Notes under the pieces: generated by a model
What the model was told of the DNA's origin: nothing
Database searches by the model: none
What the model saw: only the letters and a program-made list of their open reading frames with translations
Part shown: positions 1 to 9,140 of the stretch, piece by piece
Layout of the letters: every line of letters starts with the position of its first letter
Numbering within the stretch: the stretch's first letter is position 1
Position numbers and translations under genes: made by a program
Assembly: GCF_008039615.1 (NCBI RefSeq)
Contig: NZ_VDUZ01000024.1
Location: forward strand, 59,269 to 123,268
Source of the DNA: Vineibacter terrae
Lineage (GTDB): Bacteria; Pseudomonadota; Alphaproteobacteria; Reyranellales; Reyranellaceae
Direction: 5' to 3'
Length of the DNA: 64,000 nucleotides

Positions 1-191
1 CGCAGCATGGGCAGCGCGATGCAGAACTCGACCAGCAGGCATACCGGCACGCCGATGACCGGGCCGTAGAGGGCCGAGAACACCGGCGTCAGGATCATCG
101 CCGCGCCGAAGCCGGCGAAGCCCCGGACCACGCCCGCCAGGAGCGCAACACCGGCGGCAACCGCCAGCGACGGCGCAATCAAATGGTCCAT
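1..191 (-). CDS. TauE/SafE-type permease, N-terminal part (cut by window edge)
   Basis: Only the first 63 codons lie in the window. They begin with ATG at 191 and read into a hydrophobic segment followed by GVVRGFAGFGAAMILTP, the glycine-rich loop near the start of TSUP (TauE/SafE) membrane exporters, and then a second hydrophobic stretch. Members of this family export sulfite, sulfoacetate or other organic anions. The substrate cannot be judged from this fragment. The family call rests on the GFAGFG motif and the membrane profile. Confidence 0.7.
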   Translation of the reverse strand, partial: MDHLIAPSLAVAAGVALLAGVVRGFAGFGAAMILTPVFSALYGPVIGVPVCLLVEFCIALPML

Positions 192-245
192 GGCGGTGCG
201 CCGGATGCCGGATGAGGCGAGGCCGGGACGATCGCACATGCAGCT

Positions 246-337
246 CCTGTCATCCCGAGCGCAGCGAGGGATCTCCTGCGGAATGGCGCACGGTGCGCTG
301 CTCGCGGGAGATCCCTTGCTGCGCTCGGGATGACAGG
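246..337. repeat. Family A palindromic repeat, copy 1
   Basis: The two ends are inverted copies of each other (CCTGTCATCCCGAGCGCAGC and its complement). Inside each arm comes GAGGGATCTC or GAGATCCCTT, around a variable centre. Related copies lie at 36705, 41860, 50926, 57708 and 60188. Short frames read through these repeats are artefacts. Confidence 0.9.
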
Positions 338-455
338 AACTGCGCCCGTGGGGCATCCGGCGCCGACTCCCCAAAGAATTTGCACTTCCATGTCCCCATG
401 TTGATTTCGAGGTCAATCTATGAGAAACTTTTATGAGTGAGCGGGTCGTCAGTCG

Positions 456-1094
456 ATGGGCCGCCGAGCAGGGATGCCCATGGGCCGACCGATTCCGCGC
501 CGCGCCGCGCTCACGACTTTGACTGGTGCCATGCTGACCGCCGCGGCCGCTACACCGGTGCTGGCGCAGCAGGCGGTGCTGCTCTACCCTCGCGCGCCCA
601 GCCTCAGGCCCGGCTATCGGCCTCTCGAGACGCGTCCCTTCGGCGGAGTCGGCCTGCGGCGCGTGACCCTGGTCTCGGCCCAGACCGGCGAGACTTTTTC
701 CGACATCTTCGCCCTGGGCAACCGGCCCAGCACCATCGCCATGGCCCGCTTGAGCCGGCTGATGCGCGACCCGCACAACGGCGCCACCAAGGCGATCGAC
801 CCGGCGCTGATCGAGGTGCTGGCGCGCATGCAGACCAAGCTGCAGCGGCCGATCCAGGTCCTGAGCGGCTACCGCTCGCCCGAGACCAACTTCCGCATGC
901 ACATGATGGACCCGGGTGGCGTCGCCGAGCACAGCTTCCACACGATCGGCAGGGCGGTCGACTTCACGGTGGCAGGCGCTTCGGCCGAAGCGTTGGGCCG
1001 GCTGGCGCGCCAGTGCGGCGCCGGCGGCATCGGCGTGTATGGGTCGGGCTTCGTGCATGTCGACACGGGGCCGGTGCGCAACTGGGTGGGCTAG
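456..1094 (+). CDS. DUF882 / M15-like exported protein
   Basis: A 212-residue protein with a Tat-like leader (PRRAALTTL, then an alanine-rich stretch ending VLAQQA), so it is probably exported folded. The C-terminal half carries the DUF882 pattern: LSGYRSPETN, EHSFHTIGRAVDF and FVHVDTGPVRNW, with His and Asp residues placed like the zinc ligands of M15 D,D-carboxypeptidases. A role in peptidoglycan trimming is inferred from the family. The start may instead be ATG 474 or 480, which keep the twin-arginine motif. It stands alone between a repeat and a convergent transporter gene. Confidence 0.8.
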   Translation: MGRRAGMPMGRPIPRRAALTTLTGAMLTAAAATPVLAQQAVLLYPRAPSLRPGYRPLETRPFGGVGLRRVTLVSAQTGETFSDIFALGNRPSTIAMARLSRLMRDPHNGATKAIDPALIEVLARMQTKLQRPIQVLSGYRSPETNFRMHMMDPGGVAEHSFHTIGRAVDFTVAGASAEALGRLARQCGAGGIGVYGSGFVHVDTGPVRNWVG

Positions 1095-1169
1095 GACTGG
1101 CCGGACCGGCAGTAAAGACAACGAGCGCGCCGGGAGGCGCGCGGTCCGGCTCAAGCGTCGTGCCCTCTG

Positions 1170-2762
1170 TCACGGCCCGCTCTTCTCCACGTTCCAGAAG
1201 ATCGTGGCGCTCATCGGCGGCAGCCAGCCTTTGGTCTTGCTGCTGTAGGCCAGCACGCCGTACCACTCGCCGAGCGGATAGTGCGTGCCCAACATCACGG
1301 CGCGGGCCTGGATCTCGGCGGCGATCTTCTTGCGCTGCTCCATATCGGTCTGGCGCGCGAACGCCGCCCGCAGGTCCTCGATCTGCTTGTCGCAGGGCCA
1401 GCCGGGCGTGGCCTTCTCGCATGACGCGTTGAGGTTCTGCGAGATCACCGGGTCGCTGGAATCGAGGGCGCCCCAGCTCGTCGCGAACGCGTTCCAGCCC
1501 CCCTGCGCCGGCGGCTCGCGGCGGTTGGTGCGGCTGACCAGGGTCTGCCAGTCCATCGACTGCATGTCGACCTTGAAGCCGGCGCGCTCGAGCTGCGCCT
1601 TGGCGACCGGCGCCAGGTTGACCAGGAACGGCAGGTCGGTGGGCCGCATCAGCACCACGGGCGTGCCGTCGTAGCCGGCCTCCTGCAGCAACGCCTTGGC
1701 CTTGGCGACATTGCCCTCCAGACGCCCTTCGGTGCCCGCCGTGGTGGCCAGCGGCGTGCCGCAGATGAAGTAGGCCTTGCAGAGCTGGTAGAAGCGCGGA
1801 TCGCCCACCTGGGCCTCGAGGAAGGGCTTCTGGTCGATGGCGTAGCCCACCGCCTCGCGGATCTTGGGATTGTCGAACGGCGGATGCAGCCAGTTGAGCC
1901 GGAACGTGTACTGGCCGGGATAGGTGCCGCGCATCAGGACGATCGACTTGTCCCCTTCCACCAGTGGCAGCAGATCCGGCGTCAACGCTTCGTTGCCGTC
2001 GATCTCGCCGGCCAGCATGGCGTTGGCCGCCACCTGCGGATCCGGCATCACGATCCATTCGATGCGGTCGACCTTGGCCACCTTGCCACCGGCCAGGCCC
2101 GACGGCGGCTCGGCACGCGGCTTGTAGTTGGCGTTGCGCACATAGACGACCTTGTCGCCGGGCTTCCATTCGTCGGCCTTGAAGATGAACGGCCCCGAGC
2201 CGGTGGCGTCGCGGATCTGCTGCGTGCCTGGCGTGTCGGCGATGCGCTTGGGCATCATGAAGGGCGCCGTGCTGCCGGGCTTGGCCAGCGACTCGATGAC
2301 CAGCCCATAAGGTCCCTTCAGCGTCAGGCGGAACGTCCTGGCGTCGACGGGCACCAGCTCCTGGGTGTTCTGCATCAGGCGCTGCCCGATGCCGTCGCGC
2401 TCCGCCCAGCGCTTGATCGACTGCACGCAATCCTCGGCCGTCACCGGCTTGCCGTCGTGCCACTGCAGGCCATCGCGCAGGGTGAAGGTGTAGACCAGGC
2501 CGTCGGGGCTGACAGTGTGGCCCGCGACCATCTGCGGCTGCGGCTTGAGGTTGGCATCGAGGGCATAGAGCGTGTCGTACACGAGATAGCCGTGCGTGCG
2601 CGCGATCTGCGCCGACACCCAGATCGGGTCGATCACCTTGAGGTCGGAATGCATGACCATGCGCAAGGTCGACGGCGCCTGCGCCGACAGCGACAGCGGC
2701 CAAGCCACCGCCGCCGTCGCCAAGCCGCCAATCACGGCGCGGTACAAACGCTTCAGCATCAT
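1170..2762 (-). CDS. ABC transporter substrate-binding protein, family 5 (dipeptide/oligopeptide type)
   Basis: About 530 residues with a signal peptide (MMLKRLYRAVIGGLATAA... ending LSAQA). It has the family 5 layout of DppA/OppA proteins: a region near residue 60 where the ligand-binding lobe starts, FTLRDGLQWHDGKPVTAEDC (the family signature), then YAIDQK and a C-terminal lobe. It should bind peptides or other solutes in the periplasm. No permease or ATPase gene is next to it in the window. The start at 2762 is chosen because GGGAG lies just upstream and the leader follows directly; a longer frame to 2825 lacks these features. Confidence 0.85.
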   Translation of the reverse strand: MMLKRLYRAVIGGLATAAVAWPLSLSAQAPSTLRMVMHSDLKVIDPIWVSAQIARTHGYLVYDTLYALDANLKPQPQMVAGHTVSPDGLVYTFTLRDGLQWHDGKPVTAEDCVQSIKRWAERDGIGQRLMQNTQELVPVDARTFRLTLKGPYGLVIESLAKPGSTAPFMMPKRIADTPGTQQIRDATGSGPFIFKADEWKPGDKVVYVRNANYKPRAEPPSGLAGGKVAKVDRIEWIVMPDPQVAANAMLAGEIDGNEALTPDLLPLVEGDKSIVLMRGTYPGQYTFRLNWLHPPFDNPKIREAVGYAIDQKPFLEAQVGDPRFYQLCKAYFICGTPLATTAGTEGRLEGNVAKAKALLQEAGYDGTPVVLMRPTDLPFLVNLAPVAKAQLERAGFKVDMQSMDWQTLVSRTNRREPPAQGGWNAFATSWGALDSSDPVISQNLNASCEKATPGWPCDKQIEDLRAAFARQTDMEQRKKIAAEIQARAVMLGTHYPLGEWYGVLAYSSKTKGWLPPMSATIFWNVEKSGP

Positions 2763-2865
2763 CAGACTCCCGTCGGGTGGCGTTTCTCCCACGCCACACC
2801 TCACCCCACCGGAGCGCCGTAGCAAGTTCCATGCCCGCTTGGCCTGCCATGCACCCGGACCGGTG

Positions 2866-4164
2866 CTAGGCAGCCTGCGCCAGGGCCTGGGTGAGGTCGG
2901 CGATCAGGTCGTCGGGGTCCTCGATGCCGATGCTGAGGCGGATGGTGCTGTCCTTCACGCCGCTGCGGCTGCGCACGTCGGCGGGCACGCCGGAATGGGT
3001 CGTGGTCGCGGGATGGCTGGCCAGCGATTCGGTGCCGCCCAGGCTGACGGCCAGCTTGAAGATGCGCAGCGCGTTGAGGAAGCGGAACGCTTCCGGCTGG
3101 CCGCCCACGATATCGATGCTGAAGGTCGAGCCGGCGCCGGTGCATTGCGCCTCGTAGACGCGGCGCACCACGCTGTCGCGCTCCAGCTCGCTCAGCACGT
3201 GGACTGCCTGCACGCCGGGATGGTTGCGCAGGAAGGCGGCGATGGCCTCGGCGCTCTGGGTCGCGCGCGTCATGCGCAGCGACAGCGTCTCCAGCGAGCG
3301 GCCCAGCATCCAGCACGAATGCGGATCGAGCTGGGTGCCGATGGCGCCGCGCAGCAGCCGCACCGGGCGCAGGCGCTCGGTGCTGCCGATGGCGGCGCCA
3401 GCAATGAGATCGCTGTGCCCGCCGACATACTTGGTCAGCGAATAGAGCGAGATGTCGACGCCGTGCGCCAGCGGCTTCTGGAAGAGCGGACCCAGCAGCG
3501 TGTTGTCGCACACGATCACCGGCCGCCGGCCCTGCGCCGCCTCGATCCGCGCCGCCGCGTCGCGGATCAGCGCGAAGTCGACCAGGGTGTTGAGCGGGTT
3601 GGACGGCGTCTCGACCATGATCACGCTGACCCGGCCACGGGCCATGGCGCGATCGGTGGCGAGCGCGATCTCGGTTGCGTTGATGCCGTCGGCGAAGCCT
3701 TCGGCGGCGATGCCGAACGGCGCGAAGGTGCGCGCAAGCAGCGTCTCGGTGCCGCCATAGAGCGGCTGACTGTGCAGGATGGCGTCGCCCGGGCGGGCAT
3801 AGGCCAGGATGGTGGTGGCGATGGCCGACATGCCGGAGGAGAACACCAGCGCGCTCTCGCCGCCTTCGTAGATCGCCAGCCGGTCCTCGACGATCTCGCT
3901 GTTGGGGTGGTTGAAGCGCGAGTACACCAGCCCGGCCGAGCCGCGCGTCGGCGGCTCCTTGCGGCCGGCGACATAGTCGAAGAAGTCGCGGCCCTCCTCG
4001 GCCGACCGGAAGACGAAGGTCGAGGTCAGGAAGACGGGCGGCTTGACCGAGCCCTCCGACAGAGCCGGATCGTAGCCATAGCTGAGCATCAAGGTCTCCG
4101 GCCGGAGCCGATGATTGCCGATCTGGTCGGTGTGGCTGCGATCCTTGGTCATGTGCGCATCCAT
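2866..4164 (-). CDS. Cys/Met-metabolism PLP-dependent enzyme (cystathionine gamma-synthase family)
   Basis: A 432-residue fold-type I PLP enzyme. Visible hallmarks are [45 protein letters not shown] and the PLP-lysine motif [11 protein letters not shown] with Lys245. Members include cystathionine gamma-synthase, O-succinylhomoserine sulfhydrylase and methionine gamma-lyase, and the motifs do not separate them. The protein is a little longer at the N-terminus than usual. ATG 4152 is an equally possible start; neither has a strong ribosome site. It lies downstream of, and 142 bp from, the membrane-stress operon, and probably is not part of it. Confidence 0.85.
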   Translation of the reverse strand: MDAHMTKDRSHTDQIGNHRLRPETLMLSYGYDPALSEGSVKPPVFLTSTFVFRSAEEGRDFFDYVAGRKEPPTRGSAGLVYSRFNHPNSEIVEDRLAIYEGGESALVFSSGMSAIATTILAYARPGDAILHSQPLYGGTETLLARTFAPFGIAAEGFADGINATEIALATDRAMARGRVSVIMVETPSNPLNTLVDFALIRDAAARIEAAQGRRPVIVCDNTLLGPLFQKPLAHGVDISLYSLTKYVGGHSDLIAGAAIGSTERLRPVRLLRGAIGTQLDPHSCWMLGRSLETLSLRMTRATQSAEAIAAFLRNHPGVQAVHVLSELERDSVVRRVYEAQCTGAGSTFSIDIVGGQPEAFRFLNALRIFKLAVSLGGTESLASHPATTTHSGVPADVRSRSGVKDSTIRLSIGIEDPDDLIADLTQALAQAA

Positions 4165-4306
4165 CCGGTGGTGAGGCGTGCGACGGAGGGACATCCGACA
4201 GCGGGACTGAGGCAAATAGTAGGCGGTGCCGATGACATGATCGAGGCCGTTTGCCCGGAGCGGACGGTGGGCACCATGCCGGCGCTCCCAATGACAACGC
4301 TTCAGC

Positions 4307-5185
4307 CTAGGTGTCGTTGCCCGACGGCCTGTCCCACGCCCTGCCCAGGGCTTGCGCCTCCCGCCGCCATTGCGCGCGCTGCGCTTCGCCGGCCTGGCGC
4401 CACTGCTCGCGCTGTGCCGCGGCTTCCGCCTGCCAGATCTCGTGCAGCGCCCTGGTTTCGGCAATCGTCGCCGCCGCCTGCGACGCCAGCGCCACGGCCG
4501 CTGGCTCGGCAGCGGGCAGGATTTCCGGCGCCCGCGGCGGCGCCATTGCCGCCAGGGCCGCGGATCTCGCCTTGAGATGGCTGACGATCTCGCGCCGCCG
4601 CCGTGCGAGCGTCGGTTCATTGCGGCGCGGCGCCGGGATCGTCACCATAATCGGCGGCAGGCCCGGCTGTCGCGCCGAAGCCGGCGGAAGCGTCCGGATG
4701 ACGCGGGTCACCGGGGCATCGATCACACTCGATACCGGCTCCTTGAACCGCCGCCCGACGGGATCGGGCGGCGGCGTGTGCTGCTGGGCCTTGGCCCGCT
4801 CGACCAGGAGCTCGCGCACGGCCACGCCGGCGGCGTGCAGGACCGGCGGCAGGCGATCGCGGCGCAGCAGCAGGGCGCCTGAAGCGCCGACCACGAAGGG
4901 CACGAAGGTCGGCACGTCGGCCGGCGCCCCCATGATCGCCGACACGATGTCGAGCACCACGGTGGCGACCAGCAGCGAGCCCGCAATGGTGCCGCCCGCC
5001 GCCATGAGAAAGGCGCCAGGCGATACGCGCCGGTCCTGAGGCGGCGCCCCCTTCTTCCTCTTCTTGTTCTCTTTCCTGTTGCGCTTGCTCGCCGGCCACC
5101 GCCATGCCACGAGCCGCTCGGCCACCGCCAGCAGGCCGATGCCCCACAGGAACCCGATGAACACGCTTGCCAGCATCAGGGCCAT
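4307..5185 (-). CDS. Membrane protein of unknown function with alanine-rich coiled-coil tail
   Basis: The gene was not recognised. The 292-residue product has a hydrophobic segment at 1-27, a very basic stretch ([14 protein letters not shown]), a second hydrophobic segment around 60-85 and a third around 90-110. A long cytosolic-looking tail follows, rich in Ala, Arg and Glu, with a repeated [23 protein letters not shown] heptad pattern near the end. It is 76 bp downstream of the flotillin gene on the same strand and may be the last gene of that operon, which would suit an envelope-associated role. That role is inference from position. Confidence 0.6.
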   Translation of the reverse strand: MALMLASVFIGFLWGIGLLAVAERLVAWRWPASKRNRKENKKRKKGAPPQDRRVSPGAFLMAAGGTIAGSLLVATVVLDIVSAIMGAPADVPTFVPFVVGASGALLLRRDRLPPVLHAAGVAVRELLVERAKAQQHTPPPDPVGRRFKEPVSSVIDAPVTRVIRTLPPASARQPGLPPIMVTIPAPRRNEPTLARRRREIVSHLKARSAALAAMAPPRAPEILPAAEPAAVALASQAAATIAETRALHEIWQAEAAAQREQWRQAGEAQRAQWRREAQALGRAWDRPSGNDT

Positions 5186-5261
5186 GGCGACTGCTCGCTA
5201 ACCAGAATGGCCGAAAGCGCGCCGCTCCCGCGGCGCGCTCCCGGCAGCAGCAACCGGCGCG

Positions 5262-7028
5262 TCAGTCCTTGTCCGGCGCGGCCGTGGGCGGCACCGTCCA
5301 CTGCGTCGTCGCAGGCGGCGTGGCAGCGCCTGCACCCTTGGTCGCCGTCGTCGCCGCCATCAGCGACTGCACCGGGTTGGCGCCGCCGGCGAAGCCGGCT
5401 TCGGCCAGCAGCTTGTCGATCACCGGCGCGTTGGCGCGATAGGCGAGCAGCGTGTTCAGCAGCGAGTCGGCATTGCCGCCGCCGGTGCCGTTGACACCGT
5501 TGCCCGCGGCGTGGCCCGGCAGGCCGCCGCCCATGTCGATGATGCGCACGTCGCCGATCTTCTCCAGCGGCTTGACCGCCTCGGCCAGCGCCAGCGGCAG
5601 GATCCGCAGCCGCTCCTTGGTGACCTCCAGCTCGATGACGGCCGTCGACATGGCGTTGCGCGCCTCGTTGATCTTGCGCTGGCCTTCGGCTTCGACGTCA
5701 TAGGTCTTGGCCTGGGCCTCGGCCCTGATCTTGGCGGCGTCGGCGTCGGCCTGCGCCTCGGTGCGGATCGCGGTCGCCTTGTCGTCGGCCGCCTGCTTCT
5801 CGGCCTGGGCGGCGATCGTCACCTTGGCAGCGTCCTGCTCGGCCTGCTGACGCGCGGTGATGACGGCCGTCTGGCGCTGACGCTCGGCGATCGCGACCTG
5901 CTTGGCGGTCTCGACACTTTCGGTCGCCGACGTCGCCAGCGCCCGGGCCTCCTCGGCCTTGGCGCGCGCCTCGCTTTCGGCCCGGCTCTTGTCGGCCACC
6001 GCGATGGCGCGGTCCTGGTCGGCGATCTCGACGTCACGCTTCTTGGCGATGGCCAAGGTCTCGGCGGTGCGCTCGCTCTCGATCTGGCGCTGGCGAATGG
6101 CGAGGTCGGCTTCGATGCCGGCCGTTTCCTGCGCCTGCTTGGCGGTCGCGGTGCGCTGGGCGATCGCCTGCTCGGCAGCGATGCGCGCCTGCTCCTCGGC
6201 CTGGCGCGCCTCGGCCTCCTTCTGGGCGGCGGCAGCACGCGTCTCGGCCGTCTTGTTGACGATGTCGCGCTGCTGCGAGAGCTCGGCTTCCTTCTTCTGC
6301 CGGTCGATATCGAGCGTGCGCTGGCGCGCCTCGAGATCCTGCTGCGCGATCGTGACCTCGGTGTTGCGCACCGTCAGATTGCGCTCCTGGCGGCGCGACT
6401 CGGTGATCTTGGTCAGCGCCGTCAAGCCCTCGGCGTCGAAGGCGTTGTTGGGGTTGAAATACTTGGTGTCGGTCTGGTCGAGCTTGGTGAGCGAGGCGCT
6501 CTCCAGCTCCAGGCCGTTCAGCTCGAGGTCGCGCGCCACAGCGGTCTGCACCGATTGCACGAACGTGGCGCGCTGCTCCTGCAGCTCGGCCAGCGCCATG
6601 GTGGCGGCGACGCTGCGCAGGGCATCGACGAACTTCGCCTCGACCAGCGCCCGCAGCTGCTCGGCGTCATTGGTGCGGTCGCCCAGGGTCTGCGCCGCGA
6701 GCGCGATGGAGGAGCCGTCGGGCTTGACGCGGACATAGAATTCGACGCCGATATCGGCGCGCATGCGGTCGCGTGTAATCATGGCGTCGGCGTTGTCGCG
6801 GCGCACCTCCAGGCGCAAGGTCTGGAGATTGACCCAGGCGATGCTCTGGAAAACCGGCAGCACGATCGAGCCGCCGTCGAGCACGACCTTCTGCCCGCCC
6901 AGGCCGGTGCGGACATAGGCGCGATCCTTCTCGGCGCGGATGTACAGGCGCGCGATCACCAGGCCGATCGCCAGCAGCGCGACCAGGCCGATGATGGCCG
7001 GCACAGCCAGTTGCAACAGCTTCTCCAT
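5262..7028 (-). CDS. yqiK: Flotillin family protein, YqiK type
   Basis: 588 residues. An N-terminal membrane anchor (about 7-28, VPAIIGLVALLAIGLVIARLY) is followed by a band-7/SPFH domain (about 35-210; VRTGLGGQKVVLDGG, RADIGVEFYVRV, TLGDRTNDAEQLRALVEAKF). A long Ala/Glu/Gln-rich coiled coil runs to about 480, and the tail contains IRIIDMGGGLPG-type sequence. Flotillins assemble as rings or scaffolds at the inner membrane. The start has AGGAGGGG upstream. Next to yqiJ and pspA it forms the YqiJ-YqiK arrangement known from enterobacteria, here extended by a PspA gene. Confidence 0.92.
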   Translation of the reverse strand: MEKLLQLAVPAIIGLVALLAIGLVIARLYIRAEKDRAYVRTGLGGQKVVLDGGSIVLPVFQSIAWVNLQTLRLEVRRDNADAMITRDRMRADIGVEFYVRVKPDGSSIALAAQTLGDRTNDAEQLRALVEAKFVDALRSVAATMALAELQEQRATFVQSVQTAVARDLELNGLELESASLTKLDQTDTKYFNPNNAFDAEGLTALTKITESRRQERNLTVRNTEVTIAQQDLEARQRTLDIDRQKKEAELSQQRDIVNKTAETRAAAAQKEAEARQAEEQARIAAEQAIAQRTATAKQAQETAGIEADLAIRQRQIESERTAETLAIAKKRDVEIADQDRAIAVADKSRAESEARAKAEEARALATSATESVETAKQVAIAERQRQTAVITARQQAEQDAAKVTIAAQAEKQAADDKATAIRTEAQADADAAKIRAEAQAKTYDVEAEGQRKINEARNAMSTAVIELEVTKERLRILPLALAEAVKPLEKIGDVRIIDMGGGLPGHAAGNGVNGTGGGNADSLLNTLLAYRANAPVIDKLLAEAGFAGGANPVQSLMAATTATKGAGAATPPATTQWTVPPTAAPDKD

Positions 7029-7102
7029 GACGAACCCCTCCTATGCCGGCGACATTGCGCGCGCCGGTGCGACGTCAAGACGACCGCGACGAAGCCACAA
7101 CG

Positions 7103-7837
7103 CTACGATGCCCGATGCTCGGTCAGACGCGAGTCGGCGGCGGTGACGGCCAGAACGCCGCCGGCACGCACCTCGATCACCAGGACCGAGGCCCCGGCGG
7201 CGAAGACCTGCTCCGGGTCGGCGGGCTCGACCCGCGGCCAGTGCGTGTTGCCGTAGCGGTCACGGATGCGGGCCCGCGCCACCACGCCGCTTTTCACCGG
7301 ACCGACCGTCACCTCGCCGACCAGGCCGACGAAGTCGGCGCCGCTCTGCACATAGCTTTCGTCGCGCGGCACGACGCGCGCGACGAGCCGGGTGAGATGG
7401 CGCGTGCAGAAGAAGGCCGGCACCACCACCAGCAACATCGCCAGCCATCCGGGCACGTAGAAGCCTGCTGTGCTGACCAACGTCTGCAGCACCATGCCCA
7501 GGCCGGCGAACGCCGCCAGCAGGGCGATGATCAGCACCAGCAGCGGCACACGGCCGGCGTTCAGCCAGTCCAGCGCCGTGCCGAACACCCCCTGGCTCTG
7601 GCCCTCTGGCTTGGCGACGGCGCCGTGGTCGACGGCGTGGTCCAGCGCCGTGCCGCCGGCGGCCTCGACGTGCCCGGCATCGAGATGCAGGCCGTCGTGC
7701 CCGACGGCGTGGTCGATCAGGGCCGACAGCGGCTTGCCGGCCAGCAGCGTCACGAGCTCGATCAGCAGCAGGCCGAGCAGCACCAGCGCCGCGATCGAGA
7801 ACGGTGCGACGTCCGGGTGGGTGAAGAAATCCAGCAT
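7103..7837 (-). CDS. yqiJ: YqiJ-like NfeD-related inner-membrane protein with OB-fold tail
   Basis: 244 residues with three hydrophobic segments (about 14-35, 95-120 and 128-145) and a C-terminal soluble domain (about 165-240) of OB-fold type, containing FVGLVGEVTVGP, ARIRDRYGNTHW and VLVIEVRAGGVLAV. This is the YqiJ layout, and YqiJ proteins are encoded with a flotillin partner. It lies 19 bp downstream of pspA and 74 bp upstream of the flotillin gene, all on the minus strand, so one transcript is likely. The ribosome site is weak (TGGGTG). Confidence 0.88.
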   Translation of the reverse strand: MLDFFTHPDVAPFSIAALVLLGLLLIELVTLLAGKPLSALIDHAVGHDGLHLDAGHVEAAGGTALDHAVDHGAVAKPEGQSQGVFGTALDWLNAGRVPLLVLIIALLAAFAGLGMVLQTLVSTAGFYVPGWLAMLLVVVPAFFCTRHLTRLVARVVPRDESYVQSGADFVGLVGEVTVGPVKSGVVARARIRDRYGNTHWPRVEPADPEQVFAAGASVLVIEVRAGGVLAVTAADSRLTEHRAS

Positions 7838-7856
7838 CGGCGCACCCAGGATGACA

Positions 7857-8519
7857 TCAGCCCTGACCCGCTTTCAAGCGGGCCAGGCGCTCGGCGACGG
7901 CATGCTTGCGCGCCAGCTCGTTGAGATCGTCCAGCGCCTTCTGGTCGGCGGCCGGCGTGCCGGACGGAACGCCGGTCAGGCGCTCGATGGCGGCCTGGGC
8001 GCGCTCGACCTTGCCGGTCGCCTTCGAGACCCGCGTCTCGCCCTCGGGCCCGCCGCTGCCGCCGGTCGCCGCCTGGCGCGTGCGCTTGAGGTCGGCCAGC
8101 CGCGCCTCAGCCTCGCGCCGGCTGGCGCGCACCGCGTCGAGCGTCTGGTTGAGCTGGGCGATCTTCTCGTCGGCATCGACGGCCAACCGAGCCAGCACGC
8201 CCAGCTGCGCCTCGATGTCGAGCTGGCGGTCGATCCCGGCCTCGGCGAGATCGTCACGCCCCTTGCCGACCGCGACCTTGACGTTGTCGTCGAGGTCGGC
8301 GCGCTCGCGCTCCAGCTCCTTGCGGCGCAGGTCCAGCCGCGCCTTCTCGGCCATCGCCTTGCCGAGCTCGCCGCGCACCTCGTCGGCGGCGGTGTCGATC
8401 TCGCGGATGGCCTGCTCCATGACCGCTTCGGGATTGACGTCCTCGGCCACGCCGATGGCGGCGTGGGTCATGCCGGCGATCACACGGCCGATACGGGTCA
8501 CAACGGTCTCGGTAGCCAT
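7857..8519 (-). CDS. pspA: PspA/IM30 (ESCRT-III-like) phage-shock protein
   Basis: 220 residues of continuous helix, beginning MATETVVTRIGRVIAG, then EDVNPEAVMEQAIREIDTAADEVRGELGKAMAEKARL, typical of PspA/IM30: amphipathic N-terminal helix, long coiled-coil hairpin, shorter C-terminal helices. PspA binds stressed inner membrane. ATG 8519 is preceded by AGGAGGAGC at good spacing, so PspA can be made alone. The same frame continues upstream without a stop to 9062 and encodes a TnpB-like domain, so a fused longer product is also possible. Neighbours yqiJ and yqiK support an envelope-stress role. Confidence 0.88.
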   Translation of the reverse strand: MATETVVTRIGRVIAGMTHAAIGVAEDVNPEAVMEQAIREIDTAADEVRGELGKAMAEKARLDLRRKELERERADLDDNVKVAVGKGRDDLAEAGIDRQLDIEAQLGVLARLAVDADEKIAQLNQTLDAVRASRREAEARLADLKRTRQAATGGSGGPEGETRVSKATGKVERAQAAIERLTGVPSGTPAADQKALDDLNELARKHAVAERLARLKAGQG

Positions 8520-9014
8520 GGTCTGCTCCTCCTGCCCTCGGCGGGCGATGTCGCGATCCGACTCGATCCTCAACTCCCACCCCCCGGGCTGGCGCACCAG
8601 CCGCGCCGGCGCGCCGCCAGGCCATGCCGGCCCGTAGCCGGCGACGGCGAACGGCACGCCGATGCGGCCTTCCAGCGTCGCGATCGACACGCTGGCGATG
8701 CCGCGCACGGAGTAGAGCCGCTCGTCGAGCGGCACGCCGTCCACCGCGAGGCCGCGGCGGCGCGCTGCCCAGTCGCGCAGGGCAAGCGTCGTGAGCTGGG
8801 CGGGCAAGCCGCCCTGCTGGCGCGCCCGCTCGTAGAAGTTCCGGTGCAGCGCGACGTGGTCGGCGGAGTGGCCGGGCGGGATGGTGGCATCCAGCCACTG
8901 CGCCAGCGCCGCGTAGGCATCTGCCAGCCGCTCCAGGGCCAGGACCGCGGCGACATCGGGCTCCAAACGCAGGCGGATGAAACCGCCGGGGGATGTTCTG
9001 GATCGTCGGGCCAC
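8520..9014 (-). CDS. TnpB-like N-terminal domain fused in frame to PspA
   Basis: About 165 codons directly upstream of, and in frame with, pspA. The sequence resembles the pre-RuvC half of one clade of IS605 OrfB/TnpB proteins: ALHRNFYERARQQGGLPAQL, then PLDERLYSVRG, then ASVSIATLEGRIGVPFAVAG, and finally GGWELRIESD where the RuvC part should begin. No RuvC nuclease or zinc-ribbon follows; the frame runs straight into PspA. The start is uncertain: GTG 9014 sits at the expected transcription start of a good promoter, and ATG 9062 lies upstream of that promoter's -10 box. It could be a domesticated nucleic-acid-binding domain or decayed sequence that happens to stay open. Confidence 0.6.
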
Positions 9015-9020
9015 ATGCAA

Positions 9021-9050
9021 ATCATAAAGTAAGACTTTTATACTTTTCAA
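9021..9050 (-). promoter_or_regulatory. Candidate sigma-70 type promoter for the pspA-yqiJ-yqiK operon
   Basis: On the minus strand, TTGAAA (9050-9045) and TATGAT (9026-9021) are 18 bp apart in a notably AT-rich patch within otherwise GC-rich DNA. Transcription would start near 9014, at the GTG that could open the TnpB-like/PspA frame, so leaderless translation is possible. Inferred from sequence only. Confidence 0.5.
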
Positions 9051-9120
9051 CAGGCATGTCAATTATTTTTGTGGCGAACACTCACTTTATATCACCGATA
9101 CACCATCCCGTCGAAACTGC

Positions 9121-9140
9121 CTTCCCCCAGTTGGGGGAGG
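9121..9140. repeat. Small hairpin, family B type
   Basis: CTTCCCCCA and TGGGGGAGG pair around a GT loop. The sequence resembles the ends of the larger CTCTCCCC repeats elsewhere in the window. It lies in the leader region of uvrB. Confidence 0.6.

Noticed and set aside
212..436. Short open frames across the family A repeats (also at 50898, 57155 and 60176)
   Set aside because: They only translate the repeated DNA and lack a ribosome site or family similarity.
4165..4306. Possible SAM-II riboswitch before the Cys/Met enzyme gene
   Set aside because: The conserved core and pseudoknot bases were not found on reading the leader.
2596..4575. Very long open frame antisense to the Cys/Met enzyme gene, and similar long antisense frames across the window (for example 5511-7256)
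   Set aside because: High GC content keeps antisense frames open; their products are biased in composition, have no family signature, and the opposite strand encodes a clear family member.
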